From: Pigoraptor vietnamica
Lineage: Eukaryota; Opisthokonta; Filasterea
DNA: 17,662 nt
NCBI GenBank assembly: GCA_943704525.1
Contig: CALSCQ010000411.1
Span: forward strand, 5,186-22,847
Direction: 5' to 3'
Shown: in pieces, positions 10,036 to 17,585 of the stretch
Numbering within the stretch: the first letter of the stretch is position 1
Layout of the letters: every line of letters starts with the position of its first letter
The notes under the pieces: generated by a model
The model's input: only the letters and a program-made list of their open reading frames with translations
Database searches by the model: none
Told to the model about the DNA's origin: nothing
Made by a program: the position numbers and the translations under genes

Positions 10036-10507
10036 GTTTTGGCGGATGCCGCGCTGTGCGCCGCCACGCAAGACGCAGCGCAGAGAGGGAAGGAAGGAAC
10101 GCACGCACGGCTATGCGCAGTGTGCCTCGCTCGAATATGAGGCCTGCTGCGCTGCTCTTCCGGTCACACTCGCGACACGGCGAAAGGCTGTGTGTGTACG
10201 GTTGAATTCGGCAAGAGAGCGATGGAAGGGCTCCCTTACGAGCCCCCTTGATCCCCCTTAGCCCCCCTTGACACATATCACGTGAGTATCTCACGTGATA
10301 GTTGTTACGACATGTTACGCCAACCAACATGAAGAATGGCTTTTTTATGCGTTTTTTGCACCAGACGCGAGAATGAATTGGCACCCACGGCCACGCTGCG
10401 CCGCAAAAGAGAAACAGAAGAAGAAGAAGGGGGAATGTGAACGAGCGCTCAAGGGGACGCGCGCTTCAATGCCGTCCCCAAGCGGCAGAGAGGTCGCTTG
10501 ACCCTTC
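10036..10507. promoter_or_regulatory. NDUFS2 upstream region and CRT-like 3' flank
   Basis: The 472 bases between the NDUFS2 start and the CRT-like stop codon, both genes on the minus strand. It holds the NDUFS2 promoter and the 3' end of the transporter gene. Visible features are repeated CCCCCTT words at about 10228-10270 and the CACGTG hairpin at 10276-10300. No TATA box or additional gene is recognised. Confidence 0.55.
10276..10300. promoter_or_regulatory. Perfect hairpin carrying two CACGTG boxes
   Basis: TATCACGTGA, a 5-nt spacer, then its exact reverse complement TCACGTGATA. Each arm contains the palindrome CACGTG, the core bound by bHLH/bZIP factors (E-box or G-box). It lies about 240 bp upstream of the NDUFS2 start codon. 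The inverted repeat is certain. Regulatory function is inferred; a cruciform or the stem of a terminal inverted repeat is the alternative. Confidence 0.6.
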
Positions 10508-13500
10508 TCACACGCCAGTGTACGGCGTGTTGTTGATGGGAATGTCGCGCACACCGAGACGCTGGTAAAAGTCGTTGCGGATGCGCGTCCGGCTCCGGGG
10601 TTTGAACTCCTCCTGCAAAAACATGCATAAGTACACGAGCTCGGCACACGCCACAACGACGGCAAGCAAACGAAAATAAGGCGTCACAGCGTTCCGTCTG
10701 GCGCGCACCTTTGTATACGTCTGGTGGCTTCGCACAACCACTTCGAGCTGGTTGACACCGCCGAGGGCCGTGACTTGGTCTTGCGATGTGGAAGAGCGCG
10801 CGCGGCTGCCGAAGAAGCGGTAGATGGTGAGACCTGTTGGAGAAATGGGCGAACATCAGCTTCCGTTTTGGCTATGCAATCAACAGGCGCTCGACAGAAG
10901 GGCCGATGCTCGAAACTCACCAAGCAGCACAACGCCGAGGCCGCAACCGTCGTAGACGGTGAACGACGTCGCGTGGCGGCCAAGGAACGCCTTGATGGTG
11001 AAGGACGCCGCACCGAGGGGGAGCTGCGCGAGCGCACGCAAAATCAAAGTTAGCACCGGGCTACACCAGGGGAAATGCGGAGTGTGCTTCTGTAAAGTAC
11101 TCACCACGACCGTGCTCGCGACATACATGAGCGCGGCACTACCGTGCTTGATGACGAGAACGAGGACAATGTTGCTGCAGTCGCGCAAAAGTCAGCGTAC
11201 GCCTTTCAGAAAACCAGCATCCAAAGCATCTCACGAGATATGCACGGACACACACGCAATACACACGCAATACTCACTAGGCGACATTTGCCGTCATGTA
11301 GAGAATCATGCCGGTGAGCGCAGACACGTTCGAAACGTCCGGGTACGTGCCGTCGCACGAGTCGCAGCAGTTGTTGTCGCTGGCGCACGTGGTCACGTTG
11401 AACACGCACTTCGAGTTGAGCGGCGTGATAAAGTTCTCTCCCGTGAACAGGCACCGCGTGCCGTCCCACAGGTTCGAAGGGATGTCCTTGATCTTGAGGT
11501 CGGTCATCACGGCCGCAAGCGGGGCGTAGGGGAGCCCAAACAGGAACTGGTACACGGCGACGTAGCCGTTGAGGTACCACACGTCCATGTCCTGTCGCAC
11601 GAGGGCAAGCATTTCGGTAAGATACAGCTGCACTCAAACGCGATCGAAAAAACGACCAACGTGGGACAGCGAAGGCGGAAAATGCGCGCACAGGCGCACT
11701 GCGACCCACCTCGCACGTGCGGAAGGCGATTTCCTTGTACACGGCGCTGAGGGCGGTGGGGATCGTGTTCGTGAAGAAGATGAGGTCCCAGAGAACAGGG
11801 CCGGCGCCGCTGCCTGCACGCCACGGAAGCATACAGAACGGTAAGCGACACGTGACTTGAAGCAAACCGAGCACGAGCACAAACGCACTGGACGTGACAA
11901 GAGCGCTCAAGAGACGTCGCAGAGCTCAAGAGCAGCAGTCGGCGAGTGCACAAGAACGCACCTCCGGTGACGGCGGGCCAAACGGACACGACGAGACCGC
12001 CGAGGATGATGACGGCACCGAGGTACTGCGGCCACGTGTAGAACTCCTTGAAGTGCTTGCCCCACGACTTGGCCGACGTGTAGAGGGTCGCCTGCGCAGG
12101 GGAGAGAGGGGATATCAGCGCAAGACAATCGCACGAGGACAGACCGCCATGCCGAAAACAGGGACGACCAATCGCACACAGATTGACACGACACGCAAAC
12201 GCCCAGCGGACACACAAAAGCCACACAATCACGTGCCTGGTAGGTGAGGGTCGAGGGGAGCTCCTTCTCGATGAGCGTCTCCAGATTGCGCTTGTCGGAC
12301 CCCTTCACGGAAGTGCCGTTGATGAGCACCCAGCTCTTGCACTCCGTCTCGCTGCACTCCTGCGGCAGGAGGCTCTCCTCGTTAAACTTGACCTTGTGCT
12401 TCTTCAGCAGGGCGCGCGCCTCGCGGCAAGTGCTGCGGCAAAAAAGGTGATCGGGCGGTGAGCACAGCGTCACACCCACACAACCACGTGAGCCTCTACG
12501 TGCATGGCGGCAATAAGTGCAAGCGACTAGGGAAGGGGGCGAATTGCATTCACAACAGGCGCACCCACACACCTGCAGCCGCGCGGCCGGAGACAGAGGA
12601 TGGACATGAGCATTGTTACGGGGACGACGCCCTGCGTGAGCAGGTTCTGCATCATGCCGGGGACTGCGGGGGACGAGAGTTGTCAGCAAGGAACGCGTGC
12701 ATGGGAGCGCTAAAGGTGAGGCACAACACACGCACACACACACGCACACACACATGCACACATACGCAGCGTGTACACACAAAAGCACATGCACACACAC
12801 ACACACACACGCACACGCACACCACACACCCGCATAAAGCACACACAGGCGCACGCACACGATCATGTGAGAAACAGAACCAGCCACGCACCAGAGCGAC
12901 CGCCGACGACGGAGAGAAGACCGGCCATTGAGTCGAGGAAGCCCATCACAGCGAACTTGTACTGAGGGAAGCTCCGCTGCGACATTGTTGGGTACAAAGG
13001 TAAGGCGCCGCTTGCGAACGTGGAACTGTAACCAAACTCTCTGGCACAATATTCTGCGACAAACCAACAAGGACGATACGCACGCACGCACACACGTACA
13101 CAGACACACCCCACGCACACAACCGCCAACACACATACAAGCGCACCTGCTCCGGCGTAATGTCATTTGTGAAGCGAATCTTGATCCAAATGACAGCAAA
13201 GCTAATCGGAATGTACATGAATGTCGTAAACTGTTTTTTTTGGGGGGAAGCACAGGCACAGAAATTTGTGAGTAAGCATCACACGTGCGCTAGACAGACA
13301 AAACCCTCTCGGTTGCAACAGTCTCGCTTATAAGCAACGAAATTGATTGCGCACACACCTGCGAGTCAAAGTACGAGTAGTTGATCGAGGCGTACTGCAT
13401 AATCTTGAACGTCACACGGTTCATCGTCCCCACGAGCACGACCGTGCCCAGCAGCAGACCGAGACGGAAGGCCGCAAGCTTGGTGCGCATGCGCGCGAAG

Positions 13501-13580
13501 AAGCTCTCGCCTCCCTCGCGCGGCGTGCGCTCCTCGGGCGGCAAAAGGGGCTCCTCATCAATGCTCTCGTCCTTGGCCAT
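10508..13580 (-). CDS. CRT-family (chloroquine-resistance-transporter-like) membrane transporter
   Basis: Twelve exons: 13580-13359, 13230-13147, 12976-12892, 12663-12573, 12432-12237, 12091-11962, 11813-11710, 11591-11278, 11174-11105, 11023-10921, 10833-10709 and 10612-10508. They encode 542 residues and all phases agree. The CRT family belongs to the drug/metabolite-transporter superfamily. Characterised members act in the digestive vacuole of Plasmodium, and plant CLT proteins carry glutathione or its precursor across plastid membranes. Family blocks: GTMNRVTFKIM (TM1), FAVMGFLDSMAGLLSVVG (TM3), TQGVVPVTMLMS (TM4), QYLGAVIILGGLVVSVWP (TM5), IPTALSAVYKEIAF (TM6), DMDVWYLNGYVAVYQFLFG (TM7), IPSNLWDGTRCLF and a Cys-rich luminal loop (Cys at about 351, 366, 373, 379, 380 and 383), then TM8-10. 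The N-terminus has an acidic dileucine signal (DEEPLL). Exon 8 is started at 11591 because the DMDVWYL block then follows exon 7 as in the family; an earlier AG would add an unconserved stretch. Unusual points: a roughly 65-residue insert between TM4 and TM5 (exons 4/5), and a GC-AG intron. The substrate is not determinable. Confidence 0.92.
12092..12236 (-). other. GC-AG intron 5 of the CRT-like gene
   Basis: Exon 5 ends ...TAC CAG and is followed by GCACGT. The acceptor is cctgcgcag before GCG ACC CTC. Both sides are phase 0. The nearest GT (12232-12231) would shift the frame. Confidence 0.75.
12237..12581 (-). other. Glutaredoxin-like insert in the CRT-like protein (exons 4/5)
   Basis: Between TM4 and TM5 the protein carries about residues 160-226, mostly exon 5. 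Other CRT proteins have only a short charged link here. The segment opens with C-S-T-C followed by a basic helix, REARALLKKHKV. It continues with KFNEESL and two more Cys (CSETEC), then WVLINGTSVKGSD and a helix, LETLIEKELP. This order resembles glutaredoxin: a CxxC plus helix at the start, and an (I/V)NG-x-x-(I/V)-x-G-(S/C)-D turn near the end. It lacks an obvious first strand, helix 2 and the cis-proline, so it would be a trimmed or diverged version. The CxxC is built across the exon 4/5 splice. In the CRT topology this loop faces the cytosol. The resemblance is judged by eye only. Confidence 0.4.
12720..12832. repeat. CA-rich microsatellite in CRT-like intron 3
   Basis: A long imperfect run of CACACA/CACGCA words with a (CA)10-like core near 12791-12810, inside the intron at 12664-12891. 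A similar but shorter CA/CG run occupies about 13078-13140 in intron 2. Open frames across them are simple-sequence artefacts. Confidence 0.9.
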
Positions 13581-14740
13581 CGTCGGAAGGCGCGTCCCGC
13601 ACGCGCGGAAGCACGCACAATGTCAGGAAGAATAGGAGGGAGCGGCAAAAAGGTCGCAACCAAGGGGCTGCGGCAAATAAAAGTGACCCTTTGCAAGTGC
13701 GTGAATCGGCGACGTCCCACGGAGAGTTATCGAAGTGTGAAACCCGCAAAAGCACAGGCACACACTCCCGATCTCCAGTATAAAGAGCAATACGCAATGC
13801 TATATGTGAGAGGCACACTTTTGCATGCGACGCGTGCAAGGCGTGGGGGAGCATCAACGCCGTGCGGCAAGAGTGTGCGTGTGAGTGTGTGTGCGTGTGT
13901 GTGTGCAGTATTGCATGCGTTTCCCAATTACGCCCAAAATCCCCGAGCAAATTAATGTGAGTTACGCCCAAATACTTGCAATTTATGCGTCCTATTTCAA
14001 ATTACACGGCACCTTGCACCGGTCACTTGACCCCGCAGACGCATCTGATTGGCTGGCCGGTGGTAATAGCACCCCGGATGCGATTACAGTGGCATTAAAT
14101 ACCCCGGATTTCGAGACACAGCATCACACATCTCGGCGCTACGATTCAAACAGAAACTTTCGTCGCACGCACGAGCACTCCGTCACGCATTGTCTGATGG
14201 CCCTCGCGCACCACTCAAATTCCCACTCCAACACAACACATCAACTCTCGTGTTCCCACGCACCGCCTTATGTCGTGGCTTGATGTCGTCTTCCACTAAC
14301 TCGCAAGTGCATGGCATGCTACGGTATTCACAGGTCGTAGCCCGGAGTGTGTGGTGGAACATGGAGTGAGATTTGTACGGGGGAGTGGTGTGGTGCTGCC
14401 TGAGAATGCCCTCGTGCCTCTTCACACTCTTGCGCCACTCGCGCGCCCACTCACGCTACATGACATGCCTTCATGACTCCCTCGCACGTCCTCTACAACA
14501 CGCTAAGCCTCCGTTGTCTTTCCCTCGCGCCTTTGCCAACTTTTTGAACGCTCCTCCCAGAACTTTTTGCAGAACCCCTTATTAAAGAGAATGGACGGTC
14601 TCTAGCGGCCTTTACTCCGTCACCACGCCACTCTGTCGTCAAGCCACACCGCACCCACCATCCCGTCGTCAAGCGCGCCCTCCCTTCAGCTAAGCCGACT
14701 GTCAATGTCGATACCACCACGCCCCTTATCCATGCGCTGT
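13581..14740. other. Long intergenic region upstream of the CRT-like gene
   Basis: 1160 bases with no gene I can support. It contains the promoter of the minus-strand CRT-like gene next to 13580 and the 3' end of the Gly-rich gene near 14740. In between lies a lower-GC block (about 13915-14110) with direct repeats and a CCAAT/TATA-like arrangement on the plus strand, listed separately. A CACTAAC word at about 14297 followed by ttcacag (14327-14333) looks like a branch point and acceptor, but no flanking coding exon with natural codon use is evident. Confidence 0.55.
13928..14110 (+). promoter_or_regulatory. Candidate plus-strand promoter-like block
   Basis: TTACGCCCAAA occurs twice (13928-13938 and 13962-13972). 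An ATTGG (inverted CCAAT) lies in gattggctg near 14046-14054. ATACCCCGGAT and CACCCCGGAT repeat the word ACCCCGGAT. A TATA-like CATTAAATA lies at about 14092-14100. The block is richer in A/T than its surroundings. The first downstream ATG (about 14198) opens only 28 codons, so no target gene is identified. Confidence 0.3.
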
Positions 14741-15707
14741 TTAGCCATGAATTCCGTACTCCGGAAGTGAAACGCCAAAGCCATCGGAAGTGTCGGCGGC
14801 GTTCTGGGACGTGCCCGACCCGCCGGCGCCGCTCGAGCCGCCGCTCCCATTGCTCCCGCTGCCACCGCTGCTCCCGCCGTTCCCGTTGCTCCCGCCGCTA
14901 CCGTTTTGCGAGCAGTCGCCGTAGTAGTCCGTGCAGCCCGCCGTGCCGGCCTGCGAGCCCGTGGTGCCGCCCTGCTGGCCGCTGCGGTCACCGCCAGCAC
15001 CCGTGCCCGTCCCGCTGCCCGTCCCGCTGCCGCTTCCACTCGAGCCGCCCGACGAACCGCCGGAGCCTCCGTTGTTCTGCGAGCCGGAGCCGCCGTTCTG
15101 CGAGCCGGAGCCGCCCTGGCCGCCGCCTGAGCCCTGGTTGCCCTGGCTGCAGTCGCCGTAGTAGTCGGAGCATTCGGTGTTATCCGACGTGCCGCCAGGC
15201 TGCTGGCCACTACGATCGCCACCGGCGCCCGTGCCCGTCCCGCTGCCCCGAGCCGCCCGACGAACCGCCGGAGCCTCCGCCGTTCTGCGAGCCGGAGCCG
15301 CCCTGGCCGCCGCCTGAGCCCTGGTTGCCCTGGCTGCAGTCACCGTAGTAGTCAGAGCATTCGGTGTTATCCGACGAGCCGCCGCTGTTCGACGTGCCGC
15401 CAGGCTGCTGGCCGCTGCGGTCGCCACCAGCGCCCGTGCCCGTCCCGCTGCCGCTTCCACTCGAGCCGCCCGACGAACCGCCGGAGCCGCCGTTGTTCTG
15501 CGAGCCGGAGCCGCCCTGGCCGCCCGAGCCCTGGTTGCCCTGGTTGCCCTGGCTGCAGTCGCCGTAGTAGTCGGAGCATTCGGTCTGCACGATCTCGCGC
15601 CTTTCCAGGCTGTTGTTGGCGAGATCTTCGTCCCTCAGCGGCGCAGCCCATGCGGCGACGAACAGGGCCGTAAGGGCGAGTGCGACGAGATGCTTCTTGG
15701 TCCACAT
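14741..15707 (-). CDS. Secreted Gly/Ser-rich repeat protein with CSDYYGDC modules (frame break)
   Basis: The ATG at 15707 opens a signal peptide (MWTKKHLVALALTALFVAAWA, cleavage expected after AWA). A short charged segment with a dibasic LERRE site follows. The rest is built from four long repeats, each starting with a C-S/T-D-Y-Y-G-D-C-S-Q motif (DNA near 15555-15581, 15338-15364, 15149-15176 and 14911-14935). Each motif is followed by Gly/Ser/Asn/Gln-rich linker, a Gly-Thr run, and an AGGDRSGQQ block. The C-terminus ends without repeats, in GVSLPEYGIHG. The frame breaks at about 15247: the sequence between ggcggctcg and ggcagcggg is 9 nt in the other copies but 1 nt here, an 8-nt net loss. 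The first frame then stops at 15210, while the downstream frame stays open to the TAA at 14741. With 8 nt present the ORF would be 324 residues. An extracellular, cell-wall or adhesive role is plausible from the composition only; no family is recognised. Confidence 0.7.
14900..15590 (-). repeat. Tandem coding repeats of about 190-240 bp
   Basis: Four diverged units within the Gly-rich gene. Each is marked by the near-identical segment encoding CSDYYGDCSQ and by the shared words for SGSQN, GGSSGG and GGDRSGQQ. Spacing between successive motifs is roughly 217, 190 and 238 bp. The high identity between units makes slippage, unequal exchange or mis-assembly likely. Confidence 0.85.
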
Positions 15708-15749
15708 CGTTGTGTATGTTCAATGGACAGCAAGCTTCGAGTCAGCGGT

Positions 15750-15790
15750 CCAATCGGATGGGTGGCGGCGATTCACCTGAGGTTTTTATG
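15750..15790 (-). promoter_or_regulatory. Candidate core promoter of the Gly-rich gene
   Basis: Reading towards the gene on the minus strand, a TATA-like CATAAAAACC lies at 15790-15781, about 75-80 bp before the ATG. An inverted CCAAT (ATTGG) follows at 15754-15750. Motifs are seen directly; function is inferred. Confidence 0.35.
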
Positions 15791-16400
15791 ATGCTGATCC
15801 CCGCCTGCATGTCGCGCGCGCGATGCGCATGAGTGGAAGAGGTCGACCGAGGCCAACAGTGTGAGCACGAAGGGCCTATTGTTGTGCACGCACGCACGCA
15901 CGTGTGCTTCACGTTGCGCAAGTGCGCCGGGCGAACAAAACGCCACTTGGGAATGTAATTGCCGTCACATGCGTGGCCCGTATGAGAAGCGCAGAACAAG
16001 CAATTCAGTGCGAAGCGGGCCCACGCCATCGATGGCCGAAACGTCGCGCGGGGAAAAACCCAAAATTAAAATTAGTGGCAACACGGGTGTGCATGGAACA
16101 ATGTGCGCACACAAAAGGAGTGGCACCGAAGAATGCTCATTCGGGCAGCACACTGCTTATTCACTTTCCCTTCAGAGCTCAGTGTGGTTATAGGGGCGCA
16201 TGCCGTGCGTGTGTGCATGTGTCCGTGGCGACTGAGCAGAGCCGCATGTATGGCTGTGAATCAGGCGCGAGTGCACTCACACACACTGACTACTGGCACG
16301 CACTGACACACACACACACACACCGGGACAAACACACACTGTCAAGTCACCACCACACACAACCGCCAGCGGTGTGCGTGTTGCTTCACTTCGTGGTTCT
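15791..16400. other. Intergenic region upstream of the Gly-rich gene
   Basis: About 610 bases without a supportable gene. It contains a CACGCACG run near 15888-15902 and CA-rich simple sequence at about 16278-16345. Open plus-strand frames here have unbiased codons and no recognisable motifs. Confidence 0.6.
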
Positions 16401-17344
16401 TCAGAGCGCGTCTGCGCCATTCAGTCCGGGCGCGCGTGGCACGTAGGCATCTGCCGACCGGGGGGGGGGGGGGGGGGGGGCGTGCACGATGCCGTATGCG
16501 GGGCGTGGTCGGGCCACAGCACGTCCATGATCACCTCGACCTGCGAGCGCCCGCCCACGTCGTCCCGAACGAAAGCCAGTTGAGTTCTTTGCTGCCCGTC
16601 TCATGTTCGGCGACCGACCGGCTGCATGCTGACTTGGGCAAACACGGTGACGTGGTCCGTATCCAAAATGAGATAATCCGGGGGCAGGTGTATCGCGCGG
16701 TTGCATTCGCGAGGTTCCCGAGGGGCAACGGCACCGCGCGGGAGCGGGATGAAGTCGCCCACTTTGGACGGTGAGGTGCGGGCACGCGCCGCCGCACTGG
16801 TCGACACACTCGATCGTCACAGTCTCGGAAACGGCGCCGAGCGAGATGAGCTGCCGCACGATGAGCTCTTCAAAGACGGTGCCCTGGGTTCTCCAGGACG
16901 GCGCGTCCTGGAACATCCTGACGAGGCCCTCCGCCGCAGCGCCATTCTCGAGAAGAGCATCGAGAAGCACGTGTCGTGCGGCCTCGTTGATGGGGCGGAG
17001 CGATCTCTGCGGCCCTTGATGACAAAACCAGTGGGTCAGAAACATCTTTGGCCGTAAAATGGAGCGCCCCGTCGCCGCGCTTAGCCTCGGGAGCCCTTCG
17101 ATGAGCTTGCCGGCGTGCGAGTGATCGAGGCGAGTGTTCTCAATAAGCTCGTCCCAGGAAATGAGCTGCGGCGATTCGCCCTTGTCTGCATCGTCGTCTT
17201 GTCCACATCGTCGCCCTCGCCCTCGTCCAAATCGCTCGATTCACTCCCGCTCGCCGTATCAACTTCTCTGCGCTTCCTCTTGCGACTGTTGGCAACGGGA
17301 GAAAAGTGAGTTGTGGCATCAGCAATTCGTATGTGTGCATGCAT
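16401..17344 (-). pseudogene. Broken unrecognised gene, possible nuclease-like domain
   Basis: A protein-like signal runs along the minus strand but is interrupted. It starts near 17344 or at an acceptor (ccaacag, about 17285) with a basic SRKRKRRE stretch (nuclear-localisation-like) and an acidic SESSDLDEGEGDD stretch. Near 17197 the signal moves to another frame and continues as LISWDELIENTRLDHSHAGK, then FLTHWFCHQGPQ, GTVFEELIVRQLISLGAV and ECVDQCGGACPHLTV. At about 16763 it shifts by one base to KVGDFIPLP, HLPPDYLILDTDHVTVFAQV, then meets an in-frame TGA near 16602. The same frame continues past it as QLAFVRDDVGGRSQVEVIMD into a 21-G run. Codon bias is weaker than in neighbouring genes. 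The spacing of VFEEL, LDTD and AQVS faintly recalls the C-terminal nuclease-like domains of Crinkler/retrotransposon-hot-spot proteins, but this is weak. A decayed element gene or local sequence errors are both possible. Confidence 0.45.
16460..16480. repeat. Poly-G run (21 G)
   Basis: Twenty-one consecutive G residues on the plus strand, inside the broken minus-strand ORF, where it reads as poly-proline. Such runs are hard to sequence, so its length is unreliable. Confidence 0.9.
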
Positions 17345-17397
17345 GTGCGTGCATGTGCGCGGAGGAGGACAGAATCAGGCCTTACGTCATGGACGAG

Positions 17398-17431
17398 GAA
17401 GGAGGGAGGGGGGGGGGGAGAGGGAGAGGGA

Positions 17432-17462
<31 letters not shown>

Positions 17463-17578
17463 CGTGTGCGTTGTGCGTGTGCGTGTGCGTGTGCGTGTGC
17501 GTGTGCGTGTGCGTGTGCGTGTGCGTGTGCGTGTGCGTGTGCGTGTGCGTGTGCGTGTGCGTGTGCGTGTGCGTGTGC
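17398..17578 (+). repeat. G/A-rich tract, (GT)n and (GTGTGC)18 array
   Basis: Three adjoining simple repeats: a GGGAGG/GGGAGA tract (17398-17431), a (GT)13-like run (about 17432-17458), and a nearly perfect hexanucleotide GTGTGC array (about 17472-17578, roughly 18 copies). The array ends seven bases before a consensus acceptor (gcattgcag) and probably belongs to an intron of the plus-strand gene that follows. Open frames across it encode only Val-Arg, Cys-Val or His-Thr strings. Confidence 0.9.
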
Positions 17579-17585
17579 ATTGCAG

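Noticed and set aside
11592-11620. Earlier acceptor for CRT-like exon 8 (tgcag before CTG TAT CTT)
   Set aside because: Also phase 0, but it adds a segment without counterpart in the family; the later acceptor joins exon 7 directly to DMDVWYL.
11907-13259. 450-codon minus-strand ORF
   Set aside because: It runs through several CRT-like introns and CA repeats; only the segment covering exon 5 is genuinely coding in this frame.
14767-15348. 193-codon plus-strand Arg/Ser/Pro-rich ORF
   Set aside because: Antisense of the Gly/Ser repeat gene; its repetitiveness mirrors that gene and it has no signal peptide or motif.
17305-17312. Plus-strand GTGAGT as a donor for the last exon
   Set aside because: The plus frames before it look like shadows of the minus-strand basic/acidic stretch, so the match is probably chance.
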